DNA of 64,000 bases from Verrucomicrobiia bacterium (lineage in GTDB: Bacteria > Verrucomicrobiota > Verrucomicrobiia > Opitutales > Cerasicoccaceae), in the NCBI GenBank assembly GCA_030425485.1, contig JAUIAM010000007.1, positions 91,025 through 155,024 of the forward strand, written 5' to 3'. Under the pieces are notes generated by a model, which was given only the letters and a program-made list of their open reading frames with translations, was not told where the DNA came from and did no database searches. Positions 15,984-24,496 of this stretch are shown in pieces. The translations under genes were made by a program, and so were the position numbers. Numbering within the stretch: the stretch's first letter is position 1; every line of letters starts with the position of its first letter.

Positions 15984-17660
15984 ATGTTGAGCATGACACG
16001 TTTTACCCTGGCCTTTGTTTCCCTGGCCGTATCGGCCATTTCACTACACGGGGCGGACGAGCAGATCGTCGCGTCCGACATCTCCGCCGTCACCGTCTAC
16101 ACTGACCGCGCCGAGGTCACCCGCACGGCTGAGCTGGACCTCGCGGCGGGCACACATGCACTGGTCTTTGCCGACCTCCCGAACAACATCGACCGCAACA
16201 GCCTGCAAGTCGACGGGGTGGGGGGCTTTTCGCTTCAGGACGTGCGCTTCGAGACGCGCCAGTTGACCGATCTGCCCGAGGGGCGGCTGAAGGAACTGCA
16301 GGCCGAACGCGAAAAATTGGAGCGGACGCTGGAGCAGTACGGTCTCGATCGTAAGCGTATCGACCAAAACCGCGAAGCCCTCAATGCCATGCTTTCTCGC
16401 GTCACCACCACCCCGAACGACGGGGCCGCTGCCGCTCCGATGGATGCGGTGCAGTGGTCGGAAATGCTATCCTTTTATAACCAGCAGTTGGAGAAGCTGG
16501 ACGTGGCACAGATTGAATTGCAAGTGGTCGAGCAGGAGACGCGTGAGGAAATCAGCCGCGTGCAGCGCGAGATGAACGAACTCAACGCCGACCGCCGCCG
16601 CCAGTCCAACACCGCCCGCGTGCTCGTCTCAGCCGGCCAACCGGGCAAGGTGCAGGTCGAGCTGACCTACCTCGTCTACGGTCCGCGCTGGTACCCCAGC
16701 TACGCCATTCGCGCCAACACCGAGGCGGGTAACATTGACTTTACCTACTACGGTAACGTGCGCCAGAGCACCGGCGAGGACTGGACCACGGCCACACTCA
16801 AGCTATCCACCGCGCAACCGCAAGTCGGTGGGCGCTCACCGGAGCTGCACCCGTGGTTTGTGCAGGAGCTCAAGCCGATGCCGGCAGCAGCAGGACGCAC
16901 TCAGGCTAAGGGCGCAGCGCCTGATTGGGATGGCAGTAGGATGTCGAACCAACTGGTAGCTGCGGACGCAGCCAATGAAGTATTCGGCTTTGGGCCCTCT
17001 GAGTCTATGCATGTGCCCACGGCCAGCGTGGAGTCCGGGGCCACAGCGGTGGTGTTCGAGATTCCGGGCCAGGCCGACATCGCCTCGGACAACCAGCCCG
17101 TGCGCGTGACCATCGCCAACGAAGTTTTTGGCGGCACTTACCGCTATTCCGCCGTGCCCAAGCTTTCGCCCCATGTTTATCTCAAGGCCAAGATGACCAA
17201 CACGAGCGACTACGCCTTTCTGCCCGGTACGAGTAATATCTACCTCGACGGCAGCTACGTGGGCGAGGCCCAGCTCGACCTGGTGCCGCCCGGCGGTGAG
17301 GAGTGGGTCTGGCTCGGCATCGATCAGGGCGTCAAGGTCGAGCGCAAGCTCCTGACCGAGGAGGATGGCACCTCGGGCTTCTTTGGCGGGAATAAGAAGC
17401 GTACCTTCAGCTACGTTTTCGAGATCGAAAACAACAAGCGCAAGGCGATCGAGCTTGTCCTCTGGGACCAGCTCCCCATCCCGCAGAACGAGAAAATCGA
17501 GGTCAAGCTGATCGAGCCGGACAGCACGAGCGATACCTTTAAAATCAACGACGAGAAATTCGTCGAATGGATCGTGAACCTCTCTGCTGGCCAGAAGCGC
17601 ACCATCCCGTACCAGTTTAGCGTCACCTGGCCCGAGGACATGCAGGTCAGCGGACTGTAA
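15984..17660 (+). CDS. DUF4140/DUF4139 family exported protein (MuiA-like)
   Basis: A 558-residue protein. A signal peptide (MTRFTLAFVSLAVSAISLHGA; ATG at 15984 or 15993) is followed by a DUF4140 N-terminal domain (VTVYTDRAEVTRTAELDLAAG), a coiled coil of about 100 residues (LKELQAEREKLERTLEQYG to EISRVQREMNELNADRR), and the DUF4139 domain beginning LTYLVYGPRWYPSYAIRAN and ending QKRTIPYQFSVTWPED. This architecture is that of the 'mucoidy inhibitor A' family, whose molecular role is not known. The coiled coil suggests oligomerisation in the periplasm. The length is typical. Confidence 0.85.
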   Translation: MLSMTRFTLAFVSLAVSAISLHGADEQIVASDISAVTVYTDRAEVTRTAELDLAAGTHALVFADLPNNIDRNSLQVDGVGGFSLQDVRFETRQLTDLPEGRLKELQAEREKLERTLEQYGLDRKRIDQNREALNAMLSRVTTTPNDGAAAAPMDAVQWSEMLSFYNQQLEKLDVAQIELQVVEQETREEISRVQREMNELNADRRRQSNTARVLVSAGQPGKVQVELTYLVYGPRWYPSYAIRANTEAGNIDFTYYGNVRQSTGEDWTTATLKLSTAQPQVGGRSPELHPWFVQELKPMPAAAGRTQAKGAAPDWDGSRMSNQLVAADAANEVFGFGPSESMHVPTASVESGATAVVFEIPGQADIASDNQPVRVTIANEVFGGTYRYSAVPKLSPHVYLKAKMTNTSDYAFLPGTSNIYLDGSYVGEAQLDLVPPGGEEWVWLGIDQGVKVERKLLTEEDGTSGFFGGNKKRTFSYVFEIENNKRKAIELVLWDQLPIPQNEKIEVKLIEPDSTSDTFKINDEKFVEWIVNLSAGQKRTIPYQFSVTWPEDMQVSGL

Positions 17661-17677
17661 GCTTCACGCACTTGACT

Positions 17678-18067
17678 ATGATTCATGCAGACAAGAGAAG
17701 GGGCACGGGGCCAAAGGTAATCGTGCTTTGGGTCATTTGGGCTTCGATTTTCAGTGCCCTGTTTTTTTACCGCTCCTTTCTGGAGGGAAGTTTTGAGGGG
17801 AGTGGAATGTTGGCCGAGAATCCCTCACTGTTGTGGGGACTGTACGGAGGCACGCTGGTTATCGCCTTTTCTCTGCGTTTCTTCCTCCTGACGAGGGCAA
17901 GGAAGCTCCAGCAAGCCTTGACGCTCATGATTATCGGGCTGGCAGTCTCCGAGTCGCTTACCTTTTACGGGCTCTTCCTCTTCCCTGAGTACCTGGACCT
18001 GATGTTTTACACGAGTGTGGTGCTGGTCTTTGTCTACATCCCGACTTATGCGAGTCGGTTAAAATAG
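17678..18067 (+). CDS. Small integral membrane protein, unknown function
   Basis: About 129 residues from the ATG at 17678 (a TTG two codons earlier is possible). Four hydrophobic segments are visible: [60 protein letters not shown] and [17 protein letters not shown]. The arrangement resembles small four-helix membrane proteins of unknown function. It sits 17 bp after the DUF4139 gene on the same strand and may be co-expressed. Confidence 0.6.
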   Translation: MIHADKRRGTGPKVIVLWVIWASIFSALFFYRSFLEGSFEGSGMLAENPSLLWGLYGGTLVIAFSLRFFLLTRARKLQQALTLMIIGLAVSESLTFYGLFLFPEYLDLMFYTSVVLVFVYIPTYASRLK

Positions 18068-18091
18068 ATCATATAAGCCCGGTAAATAACG

Positions 18092-18162
18092 CATCAACAA
18101 ATCCAGATATGTTGATGTTTTGGCTTGCGGGTGGGCCGAAAGGGTGTTTTAGATGTCCGCTT
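18092..18162 (+). promoter_or_regulatory. Structured metK leader: hairpin plus possible H-type pseudoknot
   Basis: Hairpin I is a perfect 7-bp stem, CATCAAC (18092-18098) with GTTGATG (18111-18117). Hairpin II follows without a gap: TTTTGGC (18118-18124) with GCCGAAA (18135-18141), including one wobble. The loop of hairpin II contains GCGGGT (18127-18132), which can pair with GTCCGC (18155-18160), two bases before the metK ATG at 18163. That would form an H-type pseudoknot over the ribosome landing site. It does not match a SAM riboswitch class I can recall in detail. This rests on one sequence only. Confidence 0.35.
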
Positions 18163-19338
18163 ATGAATAAAAGCTTCATCTTCTCTTCTGAGTCCGTCGG
18201 CGAAGGCCATCCCGACAAAGTTTCCGATTTTATCTCGGACAGCATCCTGGATGCTTGCCTTGAGAATGACCCCAAGAGCCGCGTCGCCTGCGAGACGCTG
18301 GTTAAGAATAACATGGTCACGATTGCGGGTGAAATCACCACCGCTTCGAAGTTTGACTACGAGAAGGTCGTGCGCGACGCCATCCGCGAGATCGGCTACA
18401 TCGACGCCAAGGACGACGCTGTTTTCCACGCGGACGACGTATTTATTTCCAACTACATCACCAAGCAGTCATCCGACATCGCTCAGGGTGTAGATGCCTC
18501 CGCTGCCGAGGGTAAGGACACTGACGAGCAGGGTGCCGGCGACCAGGGCATTATGTTTGGTTACGCTTGCACGCAGACGCCTGAGCTCATGCCTGCGCCG
18601 ATCATGTACGCTCACCGCCTGCTCCGCGAGATGGCCCATCAGCGCAAGGAAGTCGGCATCGAATGGCTGCGCCCGGACGTCAAGAGCCAGGTCGCTGTCG
18701 AGTACGTTGACGGCAAGATCAAGGAGATCAAAAACGTCGTTATCTCCACGCAGCACATTGAGGACGTCAAGCACGCCACGATTAAGGAATTCTGCATCGA
18801 GGAAGTCATCAAGAAGGTACTTCCGACCGAGCTTTTCACGGACAAGACCGAGTTTCTCATCAACCCGACGGGTAAGTTCGTCATCGGTGGACCGCAGGGT
18901 GACTGTGGCCTGACCGGCCGCAAGATCATCGTAGACACCTACGGTGGCTGGGGCCGTCACGGCGGTGGTGCTTTCTCCGGCAAGGACCCGTCGAAGGTGG
19001 ACCGCTCCGCAGCGTACTTCACCCGCTGGGTGGCCAAAAACATCGTTGCTGCCGGGCTGGCCGAAGAGTGCGAACTGCAGGTGGCCTACGCCATCGGCTA
19101 TCCGCGCCCGACCAGCATCAAGGTGGAAACCTTCGGCACGGCCAAGGAAGGCCTGAGTGACGAGAAGATCGCCGAAGCCGCCCAGAAGGTGTTCAGCTTC
19201 AAGCCGGCAGACATCGTGACCCAGCTCGACCTGCTGCGTCCGATCTACCGCGAATCCACCAACTACGGCCACTACGCGAAGGAAAACCTCCCCTGGGAAT
19301 CCACCGCCAAGGCCGACGAACTCAAGGCCGCACTGTAG
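18163..19338 (+). CDS. metK: S-adenosylmethionine synthetase
   Basis: A 391-residue enzyme making SAM from methionine and ATP. The N-terminus [26 protein letters not shown], the ATP-binding block [10 protein letters not shown], the P-loop-like [21 protein letters not shown] and [19 protein letters not shown] are all canonical. The frame is open to 18109, but [17 protein letters not shown] at 18163 is the expected start. It is followed 132 bp later by ahcY, completing two steps of the activated-methyl cycle. Confidence 0.97.
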   Translation: MNKSFIFSSESVGEGHPDKVSDFISDSILDACLENDPKSRVACETLVKNNMVTIAGEITTASKFDYEKVVRDAIREIGYIDAKDDAVFHADDVFISNYITKQSSDIAQGVDASAAEGKDTDEQGAGDQGIMFGYACTQTPELMPAPIMYAHRLLREMAHQRKEVGIEWLRPDVKSQVAVEYVDGKIKEIKNVVISTQHIEDVKHATIKEFCIEEVIKKVLPTELFTDKTEFLINPTGKFVIGGPQGDCGLTGRKIIVDTYGGWGRHGGGAFSGKDPSKVDRSAAYFTRWVAKNIVAAGLAEECELQVAYAIGYPRPTSIKVETFGTAKEGLSDEKIAEAAQKVFSFKPADIVTQLDLLRPIYRESTNYGHYAKENLPWESTAKADELKAAL

Positions 19339-19347
19339 TTCGTTCAC

Positions 19348-19447
19348 AAGTTCAAGGGTTTGTAGGTTCTGAAGTTGTGAGTAGGTAGGCACCCCTTGCT
19401 TTTCCTGCGCCCAACGAATGCTTCAAGCCTACGAGCCTTTCAAACTT
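19348..19447. repeat. Imperfect palindrome between metK and ahcY
   Basis: Arms 19348-19374 (AAGTTCAAGGGTTTGTAGGT, then TCTGAAG) and 19421-19447 (CTTCAAGCCTACGAGCCTTT, then CAAACTT) are inverted repeats with roughly three quarters of positions matching, around a 46-bp centre. It is non-coding and could be an mRNA-stabilising stem or another mobile repeat. I see no SAH riboswitch motif here. Confidence 0.5.
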
Positions 19448-19470
19448 ACCAACTTAACCACCGATTTATC

Positions 19471-20910
19471 ATGGCAACTGAAACACAGACCAAGACAGAT
19501 TATAAAGTAAAGGACATCACCTTGGCGGATTTTGGCCGCAAGGAGATTGAGATCGCTCAGCACGAAATGCCCGGCCTCATGGCCACGCGCGAAAAGTACA
19601 AGGGCGAACAGCCTCTGGCTGGCGTGCGCATCATGGGTTCGCTGCACATGACGATCCAGACTGCCGTTCTCATCGAGACCCTTAAGGACCTCGGTGCTGA
19701 CGTTCGCTGGTGCTCTTGCAACATCTTCTCCACTCAGGATCACGCCGCAGCTTACGTGGCCAAGAACCTCGAAGTACCGGTTTTCGCCTGGAAGGGTGAG
19801 ACACTCGAAGAGTACTGGTGGTGCACGCAGCAGGCGCTGACCTGGCCCGACGGCAGCGGCCCGCAGCTCATCGTTGACGACGGTGGCGACGCTACGCTCC
19901 TCATTCACAAGGGCTATGAGCTCGAAAATGGCAGTGACTGGGTACAAGGCCAGTCCAGCAGCACCGAAGAGCAGGTCATTAAGAACCTCCTCAAGAAGGT
20001 ACACGCCGAGAGCCCGAACCACTGGCACGAGGTGGTCAAGGAGTGGAAGGGTGTTTCCGAGGAAACCACCACGGGTGTACACCGCCTCTACGAGATGCAC
20101 AAGAAGGGCTCACTGCTCATCCCGGCCATCAACGTCAACGACTCCGTAACAAAGTCCAAGTTCGATAACCTCTACGGCTGCCGCGAGTCCCTCATCGATG
20201 GCATCAAGCGTGCCACTGACGTGATGATCTCCGGTAAGGTTGGCGTCGTCTGTGGCTACGGTGACGTAGGCAAGGGCTGCGCACAGGCGCTCAAGGCTCA
20301 GGGTGCCAACGTCGTTGTGACGGAAGTGGACCCGATCTGTGCCCTGCAGGCCGCCATGGAAGGCTTCCGCGTCATGACCGTCGAGGACACCCTCGGCTTC
20401 GGCGACATCTACGTTACCACTACCGGTAACAAGGACATCATCACCGCCGATCACATGTCCAAGATGAAGGACCAGGCTATCGTCTGCAACATCGGCCACT
20501 TCGACAACGAAATCCAGGTGGACAAGTTGCAGGATATGCCCGGCGTCGAGCACGAGGAAATCAAGCCCGACCACATCGGTGCGGTAGACAAGTACACCTT
20601 CCCCACGGGCAACAGCATTTACATGCTGGCCAAGGGCCGTCTGGTCAACCTCGGTTGCGCCACGGGTCACCCGTCGTTCGTTATGTCCAACAGCTTCACC
20701 AACCAGGTACTGGCCCAGGTCGAGTTGTGGAAGAACGTCGAGAAGTACACCCCCGGCGTATACATCCTGCCCAAGCACCTCGACGAAGAAGTCGCCCGCC
20801 TGCACCTCGAGAAGATCGGCTGCAAGCTGACCAAGCTCAGCACCGAGCAGGCCGACTACATCGGCGTCAAGGTCGAAGGTCCGTACAAGTCCGAGCACTA
20901 CCGCTACTAG
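19471..20910 (+). CDS. ahcY: Adenosylhomocysteinase
   Basis: A 479-residue NAD+-dependent hydrolase splitting S-adenosylhomocysteine into adenosine and homocysteine. It is recognised by [38 protein letters not shown], the Rossmann block [20 protein letters not shown], and the C-terminal [13 protein letters not shown] with the conserved Lys/Tyr that reach the neighbouring NAD site. The segment containing [19 protein letters not shown] reflects the long form of the enzyme. The ATG at 19471 is preferred over the upstream open frame, which is repeat sequence. It removes the product inhibitor of SAM-dependent methyltransferases. Confidence 0.97.
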   Translation: MATETQTKTDYKVKDITLADFGRKEIEIAQHEMPGLMATREKYKGEQPLAGVRIMGSLHMTIQTAVLIETLKDLGADVRWCSCNIFSTQDHAAAYVAKNLEVPVFAWKGETLEEYWWCTQQALTWPDGSGPQLIVDDGGDATLLIHKGYELENGSDWVQGQSSSTEEQVIKNLLKKVHAESPNHWHEVVKEWKGVSEETTTGVHRLYEMHKKGSLLIPAINVNDSVTKSKFDNLYGCRESLIDGIKRATDVMISGKVGVVCGYGDVGKGCAQALKAQGANVVVTEVDPICALQAAMEGFRVMTVEDTLGFGDIYVTTTGNKDIITADHMSKMKDQAIVCNIGHFDNEIQVDKLQDMPGVEHEEIKPDHIGAVDKYTFPTGNSIYMLAKGRLVNLGCATGHPSFVMSNSFTNQVLAQVELWKNVEKYTPGVYILPKHLDEEVARLHLEKIGCKLTKLSTEQADYIGVKVEGPYKSEHYRY

Positions 20911-20932
20911 CGGGTTGCACCCGCTGGCGTGT

Positions 20933-20971
20933 ATGGGGCGCTGCCCCATCGCTCCCGCAGGTCGCTGCCCC
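20933..20971. repeat. GC-rich repeat, copy 2 (inverted relative to 15858)
   Basis: The reverse complement reads GGGGCAGCGACCTGCGGGAG then CGATGGGGCAGCGCCCCAT, matching the copy at 15858-15897 over most of its length. It lies just after ahcY and before the terminator. Confidence 0.6.
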
Positions 20972-20997
20972 GCTTTGTGTGGAAATAGAGAGTTTTC

Positions 20998-21030
20998 AAA
21001 GGCACTCCCAACACGGGGGTGCCTTTTTTT
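20998..21030 (+). terminator. Rho-independent terminator after ahcY
   Basis: The stem AAAGGCACTCCC / GGGGGTGCCTTT with a short ACAC loop is followed by an uninterrupted T run. It ends the metK-ahcY transcription region. Confidence 0.92.
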
Positions 21031-21082
21031 GTGTAAGGAAAAGCCTTCCGTCCGTACGAATACAGCCATAACTTAAAAGAAC

Positions 21083-21685
21083 ATGGATACTCTTACCGCA
21101 ATTCGTGAGCGCCGCTCCGTGAAACGCTACGACCCTGATTTCGTCATGCCCCAGGAGGACATCGACAAGCTACTGGAGCTGGCCGTGCTTTCGCCGACTT
21201 CGTTCAATATTCAGAACTGGCGTATTGTGGCCGTGACGGACGCTGAGCAGAAGCAGAAGATCCGTGCGGCGTCCTGGAACCAGGCTCAGGTTTCCGAGGC
21301 TTCGCTCACGCTGCTCTTGTGCGCTGACTTGAACGCATGGGACAACGAGCCCGAACGCTATTGGCGCGAGGCTCCGGAGCAGGTCCGTGACATGCTCGTG
21401 CCCATGATCCGCCAATTCTACAGCCCGAACAAGACACTGCAACACGACGAGGCCATCCGTTCTGTAGGCATCATGGGCCAAACCATCATGCTTGCTGCCA
21501 AGGCTATGGGCTATGACAGTTGCCCGATGATCGGCTTCGATCCGGTCAAGGTGGGCGAGATTATCAAGCTCCCCAAGGATCACGTCATCGGCATGATGAT
21601 CCCCGTAGGCAAGGCACTGGAGCCGGCTCGTCCACGCAGTGGCCAGCTCTCGCTCGACGAGGTCGTGGTCCGGAACAGTTTTTAG
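21083..21685 (+). CDS. Nitroreductase family protein
   Basis: A 200-residue FMN-dependent oxidoreductase of the nitroreductase superfamily. The FMN-phosphate-binding N-terminus is RERRSVKRYDPDF, followed by LAVLSPTSFNIQNWRIVAV, a central dimer-interface helix region, and GIMGQTIMLAAKAMGYDSCPMIGFDPVKV near the C-terminus. The physiological electron acceptor cannot be read from the sequence. It begins 52 bp after the terminator and ends 36 bp before the DUF3095 gene. Confidence 0.9.
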   Translation: MDTLTAIRERRSVKRYDPDFVMPQEDIDKLLELAVLSPTSFNIQNWRIVAVTDAEQKQKIRAASWNQAQVSEASLTLLLCADLNAWDNEPERYWREAPEQVRDMLVPMIRQFYSPNKTLQHDEAIRSVGIMGQTIMLAAKAMGYDSCPMIGFDPVKVGEIIKLPKDHVIGMMIPVGKALEPARPRSGQLSLDEVVVRNSF

Positions 21686-21721
21686 TGCTAAGTTGCGCAG
21701 GGGCATAACCGATAGGAGATT

Positions 21722-22918
21722 GTGAACCCCCGCAACGTCCAGCACCTCGGCCCTGAGTTCCTGCAGACCATCCCGGTCGTAGAGTCCTTGGCCGATAGCT
21801 TGTTGCCGGGAAGGCACGTCGAGCTGCCCGCGAATTGGCTGGTGGCAGTGTCCGACATCAAGGCCTCGACGGAGGCGATCGATCGTGGGCTATACAAGGA
21901 GGTCAACGGCGTGGCTGCCGCGGTTATCGCTTCGGTGCGCAACGCGGTCAGACCCCACGAGCTGCCCTTTGCCTTTGGTGGCGATGGCGCGACGCTCTGC
22001 GTGCCGGAGGAATCCCGCCGTGCAGCGCTTGCCGGGCTGCAGGCTGCGCAGGCCATGGCACACGAGCAGTTCGGGCTGGAGCTTCGCATTGGCCTACTGT
22101 CCTATGCGCGTATTCTCGAAGCGGGCTCGCGTATCTTCCTTTCCCGCCTGCGCATTTCGGATAACATCCACCAGGCGATTTTCTTTGGCGGTGGACTGGA
22201 CAAGGCCGAGGTGCTGCTAAAGTCCGGTTGCGGGCAGACCGTTGCGCCCGACGCCGGGCCCGAGCCGATACAGGGTGCGGATTTTTCCGGCATCGAGTGT
22301 CGTTGGGAGAGCCTTCCCAGCCCCCATGGGGAAACGATCAGTTGCCTGTTTAAATCGCGTATCGACGATGAGGCCCACACCACGCAGACCTATCAGCGCA
22401 TCTTCAAAGTCCTGCGCGAGATCTACGGCGATGAGCAAACGATGCACCCCTTTAACAACACCAGCTTGCAGCTCACCTTGAGCAATCGCCTGCTCAATAC
22501 CGAGACGGGAGTCCGCTCGTACGGCAGTGGAAAGTCAGGCTTCTGGCGCTATCGCATCTGGCTAAAGCTGCAAATTCTGGTGGGAAAGCTCATCATGCGC
22601 TACGGCCTGCGCTTCGCCAATGCGGACTGGAGTCACTACCGGCGCGATCTCATCGCTAACGCCGATTACCGCAAACTCGACGACGTCTTGCGCATGGTCA
22701 TTTCCAGCACTCCCGAGCAGCGGCAACGGCTGGAGCAAAGGCTAAAGGACGAGTTTGATCCGGACGAACTAGCCTACGGCCTTCACGTTTCAGACGCCGC
22801 TTTGGTCACCTGCCTGATTGATTCCTACGAGGGCGAGCATTTCCACTTTATCGATGGCAAGGGTGGGGGCTACGCTGCCGCCGCCCGGCACATGAAAACG
22901 GGCGAAGCGGCTACTTAA
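21722..22918 (+). CDS. DUF3095 family protein (degenerate cyclase-like)
   Basis: A 398-residue protein read from a GTG at 21722. The block VAVSDIKASTEAIDRGLYKEVNGVAAAVI and then FAFGGDGATLCVPEE resemble a class III adenylate/guanylate cyclase core, with one metal Asp in SDIKAST and a GGD turn, as in the DUF3095 family. No proven activity is known for the family. The C-terminal half (from about residue 200) has no recognised domain; it includes IWLKLQILVGKLIMRYGLRF. Its 3' end overlaps the convergent TfoX-like gene by 8 bp. Confidence 0.75.
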   Translation: MNPRNVQHLGPEFLQTIPVVESLADSLLPGRHVELPANWLVAVSDIKASTEAIDRGLYKEVNGVAAAVIASVRNAVRPHELPFAFGGDGATLCVPEESRRAALAGLQAAQAMAHEQFGLELRIGLLSYARILEAGSRIFLSRLRISDNIHQAIFFGGGLDKAEVLLKSGCGQTVAPDAGPEPIQGADFSGIECRWESLPSPHGETISCLFKSRIDDEAHTTQTYQRIFKVLREIYGDEQTMHPFNNTSLQLTLSNRLLNTETGVRSYGSGKSGFWRYRIWLKLQILVGKLIMRYGLRFANADWSHYRRDLIANADYRKLDDVLRMVISSTPEQRQRLEQRLKDEFDPDELAYGLHVSDAALVTCLIDSYEGEHFHFIDGKGGGYAAAARHMKTGEAAT

Positions 22919-23279
22919 CAGTACGTGTGCGCTTTTTCTTCGGCTTGGGGATGACGCCAAAGCGCGGGTCCTCCTCACGAATGTAGTTCACAATACACTC
23001 GGCTGCGTCCTCAAAATCATCGTGCTCATCATCCAACAGGAGCCATTTGGGCAGTACGGGGTGGGGCACTAGCTGCGGGAATTCTGCTATGATCGCGGCG
23101 TGTTGGTCCCGCTCAACCGGCACGATGAAGCCGCGCCACGGCGGTTCCTTATCGGCGAGCACGGCAACGATTTTCCCCTGATAGTAACAGCCGACGCAGC
23201 CAAACATCGCACGTTGCAGATAGCCGGGGTGCTCGGCTAGCTCATCCATCAGGTACTGCAGTCGATGCCTTTTGGCCAT
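22911..23279 (-). CDS. TfoX/Sxy N-terminal-domain-like protein
   Basis: About 122 residues from the ATG at 23279 (MAKRHRLQYLMDEL); the frame is open to 23327. The segment QRAMFGCVGCYYQGKIVAVL resembles the TfoX/Sxy N-terminal domain (usually MFGG.GYY..G..FALI), followed by a helical region ending NYIREEDPRFGVIPKPKKKR. In proteobacteria such proteins activate competence genes. In other phyla the stand-alone domain is of unknown role, so the assignment is by fold only. It is convergent with and overlaps DUF3095. Confidence 0.55.
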   Translation of the reverse strand: MAKRHRLQYLMDELAEHPGYLQRAMFGCVGCYYQGKIVAVLADKEPPWRGFIVPVERDQHAAIIAEFPQLVPHPVLPKWLLLDDEHDDFEDAAECIVNYIREEDPRFGVIPKPKKKRTRTVK

Positions 23280-23323
23280 GTTTGATCGCGAATTGGTAAA
23301 AACAACGCGGGCTTGCATCTCAC

Positions 23324-23437
23324 TCAAGCTGACCGCTGCAAGGCAAAGGTGTCCATCACGGCCTGTCGATAGACCTGGACCAGTTTTTCGTTAGCGCGGT
23401 GTTTCAGGCAGGCAAGCGAGAGGGGCTCTGTGGGTAA
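23324..23437 (-). pseudogene. Displaced C-terminal end of the LysR regulator
   Basis: In the shifted frame this stretch reads EPLSLACLKHRANEKLVQVY followed by RQAVMDTFALQRSA and a stop at 23324. This is a convincing LysR effector-domain C-terminus. Adding one base to the homopolymer at 23436-23440 would fuse it to AIWQGF of the annotated protein and give a normal length near 300 residues. Confidence 0.75.
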
Positions 23438-24207
23438 AAACCTTGCCAGATGGCAACGCGCTCCGGGTCGGCATGGCGCTGGTAGATCAGCTTATCAACC
23501 ATGGCGAAAGCCAATTCCTGTTCCACGAGGCGGCAGGCCGTCTCGCTGCTATCGATCTTGTATTTCCAGTTCAGCTTGAGCTTTCGCCGATCGAACTCCT
23601 GCTTGACCAGATTGTGGTAGGAGCAATCCTCCGAGACAAAACTGCAGGGGCGTTGTTCGAGGACCGCCCAGCTCTCCGATTCAAGGTCACTCCAACTGCG
23701 CGGATAAATAATGACGGGGTTTGAGTGCGTAAGGGTGACTTTTTCAATGTCCGGCGCTCCGCGCTCACCCTCGATATAGCCTACATCAATACTGCCATCC
23801 TGAAGCGCCTTGATGTTAGCCCCGGTATTTGAATGCATAAACTCGATTTGCAGCTTTGGGTAGCGCTGTAAAGAGGCGACGGCCTCATCGATTTTTAACT
23901 CCAGCCCATCGTTTATGATGCCTACGCGAAGGATGCCGCTGACCTCGTCGCGCAGCTCGGAGACAAGGCTTTGGGTCTTCTGTGTTTCGGCCAGAATGAC
24001 GGATGCCCGCTCCAGCACGCGCTCCCCCTCAGGTGTGAGCAGCATGCCCCGGCGTGTGCGCTCAAACAGCTCAAAGCCGAACTCCTCTTCGAGTGCTTTT
24101 ATGTGCCCACTCAGGGTTGGCTGGCTGACGAACAGTCGCTCGGCTGCGGGCCGCAGGCTGCCTTCTTCCGCCAGTATGGCAAACGACTTTAGCTGGTATA
24201 ACTCCAT
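23404..24207 (-). CDS. LysR family transcriptional regulator, 3' end frameshifted
   Basis: A 267-residue protein. The N-terminal winged helix (MELYQLKSFAILAEEGSLRPAAERLFVSQPTLSGHIKALEEEFG) is typical of LysR, followed by the periplasmic-binding-protein-like effector domain (LRVGIINDGLELKIDEAV onward). The protein ends abruptly with SPSRLPA, about 30 residues short of the family. The missing C-terminus is intact in another frame (23324-23437; see separate entry), with the shift falling in a run of five A at 23436-23440 (plus strand). This is either a sequencing error or a recent mutation. The ATG overlaps the stop of a 52-codon upstream reading frame (TGATG). The target genes are unknown. Confidence 0.85.
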   Translation of the reverse strand: MELYQLKSFAILAEEGSLRPAAERLFVSQPTLSGHIKALEEEFGFELFERTRRGMLLTPEGERVLERASVILAETQKTQSLVSELRDEVSGILRVGIINDGLELKIDEAVASLQRYPKLQIEFMHSNTGANIKALQDGSIDVGYIEGERGAPDIEKVTLTHSNPVIIYPRSWSDLESESWAVLEQRPCSFVSEDCSYHNLVKQEFDRRKLKLNWKYKIDSSETACRLVEQELAFAMVDKLIYQRHADPERVAIWQGFYPQSPSRLPA

Positions 24208-24365
24208 CAGTTTGTTTTTAGCGTAATGAGTTTTCCCCCAATGACAAGGCGGCGTTCACCGGGTCCGCATCCTTCGCTCAGGGTATCCGGGGTGGCCAGC
24301 CGTATGCTGGATAGGGTCAATTTGCGCTTGAGAATACTCGTGCGAGTAAGGGTTGGGAATTTCAT
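24207..24365 (-). CDS. Possible 52-residue upstream ORF coupled to lysR
   Basis: The frame runs from the ATG at 24365 to a TGA at 24207-24209 that overlaps the lysR start as TGATG, a classical translational-coupling arrangement. The peptide starts MKFPTLTRTSILKRKL and ends RRLVIGGKLITLKTN. It is basic and has no recognised family. It occupies most of the space between lysR and the divergent obgE. It may be chance. Confidence 0.3.
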   Translation of the reverse strand: MKFPTLTRTSILKRKLTLSSIRLATPDTLSEGCGPGERRLVIGGKLITLKTN

Positions 24366-24496
24366 GCCGACATCGTAGCATGGACCTTTGGGATCAAGGT
24401 GATGGATATTTTCGTAAGTGACTTCGGATTTCCCGAATGCCGGGCAGGGTGTGGTTCTCGCTTGACCCAAACCGTCTGCCCCCCAACAACTCGAAC

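Noticed and set aside
19339..19470. Possible SAH riboswitch before ahcY
   Set aside because: Only an imperfect palindromic repeat is present; the SAH-riboswitch core is not.
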